Assembly: GCA_031295385.1 (NCBI GenBank)
Contig: JAUMOL010000010.1
Coordinates: forward strand, 62,001 to 126,000
Direction of reading: 5' to 3'
Source: Collinsella sp.
GTDB lineage: Bacteria; Actinomycetota; Coriobacteriia; Coriobacteriales; Coriobacteriaceae
DNA length: 64,000 nucleotides
Part shown: positions 18,237 to 26,931 of the stretch, in pieces
How the letters are laid out: every line of letters begins with the position of its first letter
Position numbering within the stretch: position 1 is the first letter of the stretch
The notes under the pieces: generated by a model
What the model saw: the letters and a program-made list of their open reading frames with translations, nothing else
Told to the model about the DNA's origin: nothing
The model's database searches: none
Position numbers and translations under genes: made by a program

Positions 18237-19106
18237 TTACTCGCCACGGACCAGACGGTCAAAGGCAACGACGGTAATGGTGTCGCCGAGCTCCTTGGAG
18301 ACCTGCTCAGCGTACTTCTTGATGGTGAGGGAGCTGTCCTTGATGAACTCCTGCTCGGTGAGCACGGACTGCTTGTAGAACTTCTCCAGACGGCCGACAG
18401 CCATCTTCTCCTGGATAGCCTCGGGCTTACCGGACTCGGCAGCCTGAGCCATGTAGATCTGCTTCTCGTGCTCGACGGTCTCGACCGGAACCTGATCGCG
18501 GGTAGCGCAGATCGGGGCGACGGCGGCAACCTGAAGGGCAACGTCGTGAGCGAAGGTCTTGAAGGATTCAGCCTGAGCGGTCTCAGCCTTCTCGAAGGCG
18601 AACTCGACGAGGACGCCGATCTTACCACCCATGTGGATGTAAGAAGCGAGCGCGCCGTTCTCAGCCTTGCGGGCAGCGAAGCGGGAGATCTTCATGTTCT
18701 CGCCCATGATGTGAATCATCTCGGTGAGCTCGGAGGAAACGGTCTCCTCGCCCATCGGCTTCTCGAGCAGAGCGTCGACGTCAGCAGGCTCGGTGGTAGC
18801 GACAACCTCAGCGACCTTGGAAGCAAAGCCGGTGAACTTGGCGTTAGAGCCAACGAAGTCGGTCTCGCAGGAGAGCTCGAGCAGAGCGCCGGTCTTGCCA
18901 TCCTCGGAGACGAACGCGGCGACAGCGCCCTCGTTGGTCTCACGGCCAGCCTTCTTGGCAGCCTTGGCAAGGCCGTTCTTACGCAGAACGTCGACAGCGG
19001 CGTCCATGTCGCCGTCAGCCTCGACGAGAGCCTTCTTGCACTCCATCATCGGGGAGTCGGTCATCTCGCGGAGCTGCTTGACCATAGCGGCGGTAATCTG
19101 GGCCAT
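18237..19106 (-). CDS. tsf: Elongation factor Ts
   Basis: Guanine nucleotide exchange factor for EF-Tu. The 289-residue protein begins MAQITAAMVKQLREMT, then the signature TDSPMMECKKALVEADGDMDAA and the core ELSCETDFVGSN. AAGGAA precedes the ATG; an in-frame ATG at 19121 lacks one. It follows rpsB by 45 bp in the standard pair. Confidence 0.97.
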   Translation of the reverse strand: MAQITAAMVKQLREMTDSPMMECKKALVEADGDMDAAVDVLRKNGLAKAAKKAGRETNEGAVAAFVSEDGKTGALLELSCETDFVGSNAKFTGFASKVAEVVATTEPADVDALLEKPMGEETVSSELTEMIHIMGENMKISRFAARKAENGALASYIHMGGKIGVLVEFAFEKAETAQAESFKTFAHDVALQVAAVAPICATRDQVPVETVEHEKQIYMAQAAESGKPEAIQEKMAVGRLEKFYKQSVLTEQEFIKDSSLTIKKYAEQVSKELGDTITVVAFDRLVRGE

Positions 19107-19151
19107 TGTGGTTCCTTTCAAAGAGATGAAAAAGAATTAACTAAGACTGAT

Positions 19152-19880
19152 TTACTCGGCCTTGGGCTCAGCGGCCATCTCGGCCTCGGAGACCTGCTCC
19201 TTGCCGGAGCCAGCGAGGCAGGCGTCAGCCATGAGCTCGCACATAAGGGTGACAGCGGAGATAGCGTCATCGTTGCAGGGGATGCCGTGCTCGACCTCGT
19301 CGGGATCGGAGTTGGTGTCGATCAGGGCGACGACGGGGATGTTCAGGCGCTGGGCCTCCTTGATGGCGTTCTCCTCGCGCTTGGTGTCGATGACGAAGAG
19401 AGCCTGGGGCAGACCCTTCATGTCGCGGGCGCCACCGAGGTTGGTCTGGAGCTTAGTGAGCTCCTTGCCGAGAACAGCCTGCTCCTTCTTGGGCAGAACA
19501 GCCATGCGGCCGTCCTCGACCATGGCCTCGAGCTCCTCCATGCGGTTGATGCGGGAGCGGATGGTGACGAAGTTGGTCAGCATACCGCCGAGCCAACGCT
19601 GGTTGATGTAAGGCATGTTGGCGCGCTCAGCAGCGTTCTTGACGGCCTCCTGAGCCTGCTTCTTGGTGCCGACGAACAGCACGTTGCCACCCTTGGCGAC
19701 GTTCTTGACGAAGGTGTAGGCCTGGTCGGCGTCGAGGATGGTCTGCTTGAGGTCGAGGATGTAGATGCCGTTGCGCTCACCGAAGATGAACGGCTTCATC
19801 TTGGGGTTCCAGCGACGGGTCTGGTGACCGAAGTGGCAGCCGGCCTCGAGCAGGGTGCGGATATTAATCTTGGTAGCCAT
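19152..19880 (-). CDS. rpsB: 30S ribosomal protein S2
   Basis: Small-subunit protein of 242 residues. The N terminus [26 protein letters not shown] and the C-terminal [13 protein letters not shown] are diagnostic. CAGGAGG is well placed. It has its own promoter at 20022-20050 and a leader of about 135 nt with potential stems. Confidence 0.97.
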   Translation of the reverse strand: MATKINIRTLLEAGCHFGHQTRRWNPKMKPFIFGERNGIYILDLKQTILDADQAYTFVKNVAKGGNVLFVGTKKQAQEAVKNAAERANMPYINQRWLGGMLTNFVTIRSRINRMEELEAMVEDGRMAVLPKKEQAVLGKELTKLQTNLGGARDMKGLPQALFVIDTKREENAIKEAQRLNIPVVALIDTNSDPDEVEHGIPCNDDAISAVTLMCELMADACLAGSGKEQVSEAEMAAEPKAE

Positions 19881-20021
19881 GTTAAACCTCCTGTGGTTTG
19901 CCTCCGCGCGGGGTCATCCTCCAAAACCAACCCGGACATGTGCTACCAAAGCCCGGGCACCACGGTATGAAGTAGCCGCGCGTGCGTGATAAAAACATGT
20001 TGCCGTGAAGCAACCCGATGA

Positions 20022-20050
20022 ATGATAGCAGGAATGCTTCTTCCTGCCAA
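20022..20050 (-). promoter_or_regulatory. rpsB promoter
   Basis: TTGGCA (20045-20050), a 17-bp spacer, then TATCAT (20022-20027) on the minus strand: a close housekeeping-sigma match. Transcription would start near 20015. The leader to 19881 contains a CCCGG...TCCGGG stem, which could host autoregulation by S2; that part is inference. Confidence 0.75.
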
Positions 20051-20099
20051 CCCGCAATCAAAACCACACACCTCGGTGCGGCGCGGGACGTCCCAGCCA

Positions 20100-20942
20100 C
20101 TATTCGCCGCGGGGATGGGCTTGAGCCACGGCACGTTTGAGCCGATCGGGTGTGAGATGCGTGTAAATCTGCGTCGTGGACAGGCTCGCATGGCCCAGCA
20201 GCTCTTGAACCGAGCGCAGGTCCGCACCCCCCTCGAGCAAGTCGGTCGCAAAGGTATGGCGCATCGCATGCGGGGCGATGTCAGCCGGAATGCCGGCGAG
20301 CGTCGCCAGCGTATGGAACCGCCGCCGGAGCATCGCGGCGCTCATGCGATTGCCGCGCGCCGATATAAGCAGCGGATGCGGCCCGGTAGCGAGGTCGCGG
20401 CGCTTTGCCCGAGCGAGCAACTCCGGCCTCCCCTCTTCAATATAGAGACGCGTCACATCGAGCGCACGACGATACAGAGGAACGATGCGCTCCTTGCTTC
20501 CCTTGCCCCACAGGCGCAGCGTGCGCTCGGACCATGAGATGGATTCCACATTGAGCGCCGCAAGCTCTGAGATGCGGGCACCCGAGGCATAGAGCAACTC
20601 GAGCATCGCCGCATCGCGCAGTCCCGCGGGCGTCGAGGTATCAGGCGTCTTGAGCAGCGCCTCGACCTGCTGGGTCGTAAGGACGCCCGGCAGGTCACGC
20701 GGCAGCTTGGGCGACGCGATCGCCGAGACCGCATCGCCCTCGACAATCCCCTCGGCAGCCATCCAGCGATAGAGAGATCGGATAGCCGACAGGTGCGCCG
20801 CAAGCGTTCGGGGAGCCACCTGCTCACGCGAAAGCTCAGCAAGATAGCGACGAATGGTGCGCACGTCGGCAGCGAAAGCATCAATATCCTCGCGCTCGCA
20901 CCAGGCAGCAAAGCGCTCCAGTCTCGAGCCATAGGCCGTCAC
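20100..20942 (-). CDS. xerC: Tyrosine recombinase XerC/XerD-like
   Basis: Chromosome-dimer resolution recombinase. The catalytic set is visible: R in SGARISELAAL, K in GKGSKERIVPL, HAMRHTFATDLLEGG, the HAS of LGHASLSTTQIYTH and its tyrosine. From GTG 20942 the protein is 280 residues and lacks the start of the core-binding domain. Coding continues upstream without a stop (VDSFIAYIARVEGLSPNT) to an ATA at 21020 that overlaps the trmFO stop, with GGAGG nine bases before it; that gives 306 residues, the normal Xer length. The true start is therefore probably non-canonical. Context is chromosomal, not phage. Confidence 0.88.
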   Translation of the reverse strand: MTAYGSRLERFAAWCEREDIDAFAADVRTIRRYLAELSREQVAPRTLAAHLSAIRSLYRWMAAEGIVEGDAVSAIASPKLPRDLPGVLTTQQVEALLKTPDTSTPAGLRDAAMLELLYASGARISELAALNVESISWSERTLRLWGKGSKERIVPLYRRALDVTRLYIEEGRPELLARAKRRDLATGPHPLLISARGNRMSAAMLRRRFHTLATLAGIPADIAPHAMRHTFATDLLEGGADLRSVQELLGHASLSTTQIYTHLTPDRLKRAVAQAHPRGE

Positions 20943-21016
20943 CGTATTGGGAGAAAGCCCCTCAACGCGTGCGATATAGGCGATAAAAGAGTCGACGGTG
21001 TCGTACAGGTCAAAGG

Positions 21017-22354
21017 CTATGACCGGTCGCCTCCAAACAAGTCGGAACGTGTGGCCAAGTAGGCATCGAGGGCCTCGAGCGCACGGTCCGCATAGGCCTG
21101 ATAGCGGTCGCGCTTGCTGCGGCGCTTACCGTCCTCGAGCGGCGGCACCAGGCCAAAATTAACATGCATGGGCTGATAGCCCACGGTGGCAGGATCGGTC
21201 GCATAGCCCACGAGCGCACCCAGGGCGCCCACGCGGGGCAACTCGACGGAATCGGCGCCGATAGCCTCTGCATAGGTGTTGAGCGCCGCGAGCAGACCGG
21301 TCGCCACGGCTTCCATGTACCCCTCGGTGCCGGTGATCTGACCGGCCAGGCGCACGCCGGTACCGGGCACGGCAAAGGTGCCATCGAGCACGTGCGGGGC
21401 GTCGACAAAGGTATTGCGGTGCATGACACCGTAGCGGAAGAACTCAGCGTTCTCCAGGCCCGGCACCATATGGAAGACGCGCTTCTGCTCGCCAAAGGTC
21501 AGGTTGGTCTGGAAGCCCACCAGGTTATAGGCGGTCTTCTCCTTGTTCTCGGCACGCAGCTGAATCGCCGCCCAAGGGCGACGTCCGGTACGCGGGTCGG
21601 TGAGGCCGACGGGCTTCATGGCGCCAAAGCGAATGGCGTCCTTGCCGGTGCGCGCAACCTCCTCGGCAGGCTGGCAGGCCTGGAACAGATCGCCGCCCTC
21701 AAAGTCCTTGAGCACCACGCGGTCGGCCGTGGTGAGCGCCTCGATAAAGGCCTCGTACTCCTCCTTGTTGAGCGGAGCGTTGAGATAGTCGCCGCTCCCC
21801 TGCTCCTCGTAGCGCGACTGCGAGAACAGCACGTCCATATCGAGCGTGGAGGCATCGACGATCGGCGCCGCCGCATCAAAGAATGCCAGGGCATCGCCAC
21901 CGACGAGCTTCATAACCTCTTCGCTCAGCGCCGGTGAACACAGCGGGCCCGCGGCAATGACCACGTGACCCTCGGGAATCTGCGTGACCTCACCGTGCAC
22001 GACCTCGATATTGGGACGGGCGGCAACCTCGGCCTCGACAAGCTCGGAAAACTTGACGCGGTCGACCGCCAGGGCGCCGCCGGCGGGAACGGCCGCACGA
22101 TGGGCGCAGTCAAGCAGCACCGAGCCCATACGCTCAAGCTCGGCCTTCAGCAGGCCGGCGGCGGAATCGGGACGAGTCGACTTAAACGAATTGGAGCAGA
22201 CGAGCTCTGCCAGGTGATCGGTATGGTGGGCAGGAGAGCTCACCTGCGGACGCATCTCGCACAGCTTCACGGCGAACCCGCGATCTGCCAGCTGAATCGC
22301 ACATTCGGATCCCGCCAGACCGCCACCGATAACCGTCACCTGATCAAACAGCAT
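21017..22354 (-). CDS. trmFO: Methylenetetrahydrofolate-tRNA-(uracil-54-C5)-methyltransferase
   Basis: Folate- and FAD-dependent enzyme that makes ribothymidine at tRNA position 54. The 445 residues start with the FAD-binding VTVIGGGLAGSECA and include SNSFKSTRPDSAAGLLKAEL, YEAFIEALTTAD, RPWAAIQLRAENKE and the C-terminal THVNFGL-like MHVNFGLVPPL. ATG 22354 was chosen because AAAGG is nine bases upstream; a TTG at 22360 is too close to it. Downstream the xer frame abuts. Confidence 0.96.
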   Translation of the reverse strand: MLFDQVTVIGGGLAGSECAIQLADRGFAVKLCEMRPQVSSPAHHTDHLAELVCSNSFKSTRPDSAAGLLKAELERMGSVLLDCAHRAAVPAGGALAVDRVKFSELVEAEVAARPNIEVVHGEVTQIPEGHVVIAAGPLCSPALSEEVMKLVGGDALAFFDAAAPIVDASTLDMDVLFSQSRYEEQGSGDYLNAPLNKEEYEAFIEALTTADRVVLKDFEGGDLFQACQPAEEVARTGKDAIRFGAMKPVGLTDPRTGRRPWAAIQLRAENKEKTAYNLVGFQTNLTFGEQKRVFHMVPGLENAEFFRYGVMHRNTFVDAPHVLDGTFAVPGTGVRLAGQITGTEGYMEAVATGLLAALNTYAEAIGADSVELPRVGALGALVGYATDPATVGYQPMHVNFGLVPPLEDGKRRSKRDRYQAYADRALEALDAYLATRSDLFGGDRS

Positions 22355-22368
22355 CTGCAAACACCTTT

Positions 22369-23301
22369 CTAATTGACACGTTTTCCATTGTGACCGAAGG
22401 GCGTCTGGGCGTGAAGGGCAAACTTGGAGGGCGCATACCTTCCATCCATCATGCGCTCGATGAGGCCCTCGAGTTCGAGCGATCCCAGGAGCTTGAGCAC
22501 GCCGACGGCATCGAGGGAAACGAGTGCGGCGATGTCTTCGACCTTGAGCGGCGAGGCGATGAGCGCATGCATCACGGTCTGCTGCGTGGCATCAAGGTCG
22601 GCGATACCGGGCGCATCAGGGCGCGAGTAGCGCAGGGTGCCGTATATGCGAGAAATAGCCATCTCGATAGACTCCTCGTCAATAATGCAGCAAGCCCCGT
22701 TGGCGATGAGATAGTTGGTCCCGCGCGACTCGGGTGACAAAATGGAGCCCGGTACTGCAAGCAGTTCGCGCCCCAGGTCCATGGCGGCCTCCGCCGTCGA
22801 GAACGTGCCCGAGGGCATGCCAGCCTCCGACACGAAGAGCGCCTGCGAAAGCGCGGCAATCACCCGGTTACGCCGCGGGAAGGCAAACTTACGCGGCCCC
22901 ATACCCCACGGCGAGATGGACACGACTGCGCCTCCCGTATCGATCGTGCGCGCGATAAGCCCCGCACTCGAGCGGGGGTAAACCACATCGGCGCCTGTCC
23001 CCAACACCACGACATGTTTGCCGCCGGCATTGACCGCGGCCCAACCCGAGGCCTGGTCGCAGCCGACCGCGCCTCCCGAAACCACCGTCACTCCTGCCTC
23101 GACCGCAACTTTCGCGGCAAGCTCTGCCACGGCAAGGCCGTACGGCGAGGCCTTGCGAGCGCCGATAATGGAGAGCGCGGGAGTCGACAGTGCGGCGGGG
23201 TCGCCACGCACATAGAGCGTCTGGGGTACATCAGAGAGCTCCAAAACGGTATCTGGATACAACGCATCACCGGGATGCAGCTCAAAAGTCTCCTCACCCA
23301 T
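22369..23301 (-). CDS. dprA: DNA-processing protein DprA
   Basis: Loads RecA on incoming single-stranded DNA in transformation. The Rossmann-like core shows SIIGARKASPYG, VVSGGAVGCDQASGWAAV, PRKFAFPRRNRVIAALS and GSILSPESRGTNYLIANGA; a C-terminal winged-helix domain follows from about residue 225. The ATG shares a base with the comM stop (TGATG) and has GGAGGG seven bases upstream. Adjacent comM supports a DNA-uptake role. Confidence 0.95.
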   Translation of the reverse strand: MGEETFELHPGDALYPDTVLELSDVPQTLYVRGDPAALSTPALSIIGARKASPYGLAVAELAAKVAVEAGVTVVSGGAVGCDQASGWAAVNAGGKHVVVLGTGADVVYPRSSAGLIARTIDTGGAVVSISPWGMGPRKFAFPRRNRVIAALSQALFVSEAGMPSGTFSTAEAAMDLGRELLAVPGSILSPESRGTNYLIANGACCIIDEESIEMAISRIYGTLRYSRPDAPGIADLDATQQTVMHALIASPLKVEDIAALVSLDAVGVLKLLGSLELEGLIERMMDGRYAPSKFALHAQTPFGHNGKRVN

Positions 23302-24824
23302 CACTGATCCCTCCGTCCCTGATACATGGCGGCCTCGAGCACATGATCTTGCGTTACCCGCTCACTTTCGGCGACATCGGCAATCGTGCGCGCGATGCGC
23401 ACCAGGCGCACGATGCCGCGCCCCGTGAGATGCGTGCGCTTAGACAGGCCGAGTACGCATTTCTCGGCGGCCTCGTCGAGTGCAAAGGTCGACACGACAC
23501 CGTCAATGGACCGTGACTCATCGTCCTCGGCCTCGGCATCCGCATCGTCCATACGGGACTCGCGCCAGGCACGAAAAGCCCTACCGCGGACAACGTAGTC
23601 GCGCAGCTCGGCCGACGACATGCCCTCGGCGCCCTCGATAATCACCTGCGGATCGGGGCGAGTCACGTCGATCATCAGGTCGATACGGTCGGCCAAAGGA
23701 CCGCGCAGTTTAGACCGATAGCGCTCGACCATCGCCGCCGAGCAGCGACACGGCACCTCGCGATCGCCCAAAAAGCCGCAGGGGCAGGGATTGCTCGCAG
23801 CCAGCAGCTGAAAGCGCGACGGGAAGGTAAAGGCCCCGTCGACGCGCACGATCCTGACGTAGCCGCGTTCGATGGGCTGACGCAGTGTCTGCAGCACACC
23901 GGTGGGAAACTCGGCAAGCTCGTCCAAAAAGAGCACGCCGCCATGAGCAAGGCTGATCTCACCCGGGTGCACCGGGCGCCCACCGCCAATGAGGCCCGCC
24001 GTTGAAATGCTGTGATGGGGGCTTCGAAACGGCCGATGACCTGCCAATAAGCCATCGATGTTCTCGCCCAAGACCGAATGAATGCACAGCGCCTCCTGCT
24101 GATCCTCAACAGAAAGCTCGGGCAGAATGCCGGCCATACGGCGCGCGAGCATGGTCTTGCCCGAACCGGGCGAGCCGATCATGAGCAGGCCGAGCTCGCC
24201 GGCTGCCGCAAGCGCCATGCCGCGTTTAGCGACTTCCTGCCCCAGTACGTCGGCATAGTCGAGCTCGGGCTCAAAGGTCGCCTCGACGCCCTCGGAATCC
24301 AAGTAGTGCCGGGCGGCATCGCCCATACCATGAGCAAGCTGAGACAAATGATCGATAAAGCCGCAATCCACGCCCGCGAGTGGCACATGCTGGTCGGACC
24401 TGCCGGCGATAAAAGACAGCCCCATGTCGCGAGCCAGCAGCTGGAACGCCACCTCGCCCTTGACGGGCAGCACGGTGCCGTCCAGACCAAGCTCACCTGC
24501 GATAAGGCAGCGATCGAGGTTGTCACGGGGAATCTGCCCATCGGCCGCTAGAACCGCGATGGCGATGGGCAGGTCAAAGCCGCTACCGGTCTTGCGGATA
24601 TCGCCGGGTGCCAGGTTAACGGTAATGCCCGAGCGCGGGATCTCGAACCCGGCGGAGCGCATCGCGCAGCGAATACGACCGCGTGACTCCATCACCTCCA
24701 TACTCGGGATGCCGAGCATCTGGATGCCCGGGATGCCACCGGCAAGCGAGACCTCAACCGTGACGTGAATCGCCTCGACGCCGCGGATGCAGGCCGCGTG
24801 AACGGCAAACGTCTCGAACGCCAT
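23301..24824 (-). CDS. comM: ComM/YifB family AAA+ ATPase (Mg chelatase-like)
   Basis: Hexameric helicase that promotes branch migration during natural transformation. The 507-residue protein has an N-terminal domain of ChlI-like fold, Walker A GSPGSGKTMLARRM near residue 215, Walker B LFLDELAEF, and a C-terminal Mg-chelatase domain. A zinc-like cluster NPCPCGFLGDREVPCRCS is typical of YifB. The ATG overlaps the yraN stop (TGATG). An acidic insert, DDADAEAEDDES, lies near residue 430. Confidence 0.94.
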   Translation of the reverse strand: MAFETFAVHAACIRGVEAIHVTVEVSLAGGIPGIQMLGIPSMEVMESRGRIRCAMRSAGFEIPRSGITVNLAPGDIRKTGSGFDLPIAIAVLAADGQIPRDNLDRCLIAGELGLDGTVLPVKGEVAFQLLARDMGLSFIAGRSDQHVPLAGVDCGFIDHLSQLAHGMGDAARHYLDSEGVEATFEPELDYADVLGQEVAKRGMALAAAGELGLLMIGSPGSGKTMLARRMAGILPELSVEDQQEALCIHSVLGENIDGLLAGHRPFRSPHHSISTAGLIGGGRPVHPGEISLAHGGVLFLDELAEFPTGVLQTLRQPIERGYVRIVRVDGAFTFPSRFQLLAASNPCPCGFLGDREVPCRCSAAMVERYRSKLRGPLADRIDLMIDVTRPDPQVIIEGAEGMSSAELRDYVVRGRAFRAWRESRMDDADAEAEDDESRSIDGVVSTFALDEAAEKCVLGLSKRTHLTGRGIVRLVRIARTIADVAESERVTQDHVLEAAMYQGRRDQ

Positions 24825-25309
24825 CACGACACCTGCCAATCGAACGCGTTGTACTGGTGCTCGATCTCGGCGATATGCCCGCCGCGAATGGTGACGCCCA
24901 CGGCATCGAAGCGAATCGCCTTGAGCGGATAGTGCTCCATGAGATAGCAACTCGCGATGCGGCGGTAGCGGCGTTGCTTTTGGGCGTCCACGGCCTCCTC
25001 GGGAAAAACCCGCGTGTTGCAATCCAGTGCGACGCGCCTGGTCTTGACCTCCGCCATAGCCACGACATCGTCGAGCTCATCGAGCAGCACCAGGTCGGCC
25101 TCGCCCTCTGAGCATCGATAGCCTTGTTCCAGCAATGCATAGCCGCGCTCGTTAAAGTAATCGATTGCGATAAGCTCGCCCAGCATGCCCAGCTCGCGGG
25201 GACTGAGCCCCTTGATAAACTCGGGCGTCATCGCCCCGCAGTCGAGCTCGCCGTTTTCCCAACGCTCCTTGAGCTGCTGCGTCTTGCTCTTTTTGCTTGC
25301 GGCACTCAT
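24824..25309 (-). CDS. yraN: YraN/UPF0102 family endonuclease-like protein
   Basis: Member of the UPF0102 family with a restriction-endonuclease-like fold. The core GELIAIDYFNERGYALLEQGY...GEADLVLLDELDDVVAMAEVKTR carries the E-x(n)-D-x(n)-E-x-K pattern. The molecular role is unknown, but the family usually lies beside rnhB and dprA as here. A polar N-terminal extension of about 40 residues precedes it. AAAGGAG precedes the ATG. Confidence 0.88.
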   Translation of the reverse strand: MSAASKKSKTQQLKERWENGELDCGAMTPEFIKGLSPRELGMLGELIAIDYFNERGYALLEQGYRCSEGEADLVLLDELDDVVAMAEVKTRRVALDCNTRVFPEEAVDAQKQRRYRRIASCYLMEHYPLKAIRFDAVGVTIRGGHIAEIEHQYNAFDWQVS

Positions 25310-25407
25310 GGGGTCTCCTTTCCCGCACACTGCATTGCCCCGATGATGAGGGCACCTTTCATGCGGGTAAGTACCGGAAGCAAACCAAAAGCTGACCAAA
25401 TGCCTTC

Positions 25408-25450
25408 AAAAAACGGGCCGTACGCAGCAATGGTGCTGCATACGGCCCGC
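25408..25450 (-). terminator. Terminator downstream of rnhB
   Basis: CGGGCCGTATGCAGCA pairs with TGCTGCGTACGGCCCG, then TTTTTT on the minus strand. It lies between rnhB and yraN, so the competence cluster probably has a separate promoter near 25320-25400. Confidence 0.9.
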
Positions 25451-25498
25451 TACCAGCAGGTTTATAAAACCCCAGAGGTCCCTGTCTCCACAATTGGC

Positions 25499-26287
25499 CT
25501 AGAAAAGGCGCTCAGTCTGCAGAAAGTTTCCGCAAAAGCTCACGCGATGCAGCGGACAAAGTCCATGTTTGCGAATGGCCTCGATGTGCTCGAGGCTCGC
25601 ATAGCCCTTCGACTCGGCCAGATGGTACTCGGGGTACTCGGCGTCGTACTCGACCATCATCTCGTCACGCGTGACCTTGGCCATGATGGATGCCGCAGCG
25701 ATACAGGCGATCTTGGCATCGCCCTTCACCACATCGCGCTCGTTGGGAACGGCGCCCAGGGGGTTGCCGTCCATGAGGACGCAATCGGGCTCGAGCCCCG
25801 TATCGGCCACCGCACCCGCGACGGCAGCGCGGATGGCGCGGGCCATGCCCATATCATCGATATCCTTAGGCGCGATATGGCAAAAACCGATCGCCGTCGC
25901 CACCTCGGCAATCTTCACTGAGAGCAGCTCGCGGCGCGCCGGCGTGAGCTTTTTGGAATCGTTGATGCCCCAGACGCGCGGCTCCATAGGAAGGCAGACG
26001 GCGCATACCGTCAAAGGACCAGCCACCGATCCGCGACCCACCTCGTCGACGCCAACGACCACCCCATCGCCGCCAAGCTCATGCATAAGCTCGTACATGT
26101 CATTGACGCGCTCGCGCTCGGCAAGTTCCTTGGCATGGCGCTTAAGGGCACGCTCGCAAGCCTTGATCACCTGCTGGCGCGGGTCCTCGCGATAATGCTC
26201 CACGAGGGCGGGGATCTCCTCAAACGTTGCGCTCGCCAGTTCTCCGGCAACCTGCGATGCCGAAACCGAGCTCGTCATATTGGCCAT
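25499..26287 (-). CDS. rnhB: Ribonuclease HII
   Basis: Removes ribonucleotides from DNA and RNA primers. The catalytic GVDEVGRGSVAGP near residue 79 has the D-E pair, DSKKLTPARRELL follows, and the third acidic residue is in VLMDGNPLG. A 70-residue N-terminal extension seen in Gram-positive RnhB (lacking the N-terminal TBP-like domain name certainty) precedes the core. ATG 26287 is set by AAGGAGG at seven bases; ATG 26305 lacks a site. Confidence 0.95.
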   Translation of the reverse strand: MANMTSSVSASQVAGELASATFEEIPALVEHYREDPRQQVIKACERALKRHAKELAERERVNDMYELMHELGGDGVVVGVDEVGRGSVAGPLTVCAVCLPMEPRVWGINDSKKLTPARRELLSVKIAEVATAIGFCHIAPKDIDDMGMARAIRAAVAGAVADTGLEPDCVLMDGNPLGAVPNERDVVKGDAKIACIAAASIMAKVTRDEMMVEYDAEYPEYHLAESKGYASLEHIEAIRKHGLCPLHRVSFCGNFLQTERLF

Positions 26288-26315
26288 ACCAGGCCCTCCT
26301 TGCATGCAAATCAGA

Positions 26316-26346
26316 TAAAAAGAAGGGCCACCCGAAGGTGACCCTT
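26316..26346 (-). terminator. rplS terminator
   Basis: AAGGGTCACC-ttc-GGGTGGCCCTT stem followed by CTTTTT on the minus strand. Confidence 0.88.
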
Positions 26347-26380
26347 GTGTCCAAACGAGTGGACAGACGCTGCGATCTTC

Positions 26381-26722
26381 TTAGCGCTTCTCGGGGATGC
26401 GAGCAGCCTTGCCCACCTTGTCGCGGAGGTAGTACAGCTTGGCGCGACGGACGCGACCATGACGAACGACCTCGAGCTTGGCGATCTTGGGGCTGTGAAG
26501 CGGGAAGGTACGCTCAACACCGACACCGAAGGACATCTTGCGGACGGTGAAGGTCTCGCGGGCACCGGCGCCGGCCATGCGGATGACGTCGCCCTGGAAG
26601 ACCTGGATGCGCTCGCGGTCGCCTTCCTTAATGCGGTAGTGAACCTTGACGTTGTCGGCGACGCGAACCTGAGGAATGTCCTCGCGGATCTGCTGACGCT
26701 CGATTGCGCGGATGTAATCCAT
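26381..26722 (-). CDS. rplS: 50S ribosomal protein L19
   Basis: 113-residue protein at the 30S-50S interface. [26 protein letters not shown] and [20 protein letters not shown] are family hallmarks. ATG 26722 has AAGGA at seven bases; an upstream TTG is less well placed. It is a single-gene unit with its own promoter and terminator, split from rimM-trmD, its usual neighbours, which lie at 34.6 kb. Confidence 0.97.
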   Translation of the reverse strand: MDYIRAIERQQIREDIPQVRVADNVKVHYRIKEGDRERIQVFQGDVIRMAGAGARETFTVRKMSFGVGVERTFPLHSPKIAKLEVVRHGRVRRAKLYYLRDKVGKAARIPEKR

Positions 26723-26791
26723 GTGCAATTCCTTACTCTTCTAGAGGTGCCGTACCACCTTGGCCGGCACGTAGTTGAACAAACGTATTCG

Positions 26792-26819
26792 AGTATACAC
26801 GCGCGGGTTTGCGCTGCAA
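26792..26819 (-). promoter_or_regulatory. rplS promoter
   Basis: TTGCAG (26814-26819), 16 bp, TATACT (26792-26797) on the minus strand. Confidence 0.75.
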
Positions 26820-26866
26820 GAACAATTTTTTACGCAGACAAAAAGACAAAACCCGCACATGATAAC

Positions 26867-26896
26867 CACCCGCCTCACGAAATGAGACGGGCGGCA
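26867..26896. terminator. Hairpin past the ppdK stop
   Basis: CCGCCCGTCTCAT and ATGAGGCGGGTGG-like arms (CCACCCGCCTCA / TGAGACGGGCGG) form a stem with little T-tract on either strand. It is the likely 3' end of ppdK mRNA. Confidence 0.45.
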
Positions 26897-26931
26897 TGAA
26901 GGGGGCACGCCAGGCGTCTAAACCCAAAACG

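Noticed and set aside
20100..21020. Tyrosine recombinase as a phage integrase
   Set aside because: It is 37 kb from the prophage end, sits in a conserved housekeeping cluster and has a Xer-type sequence.
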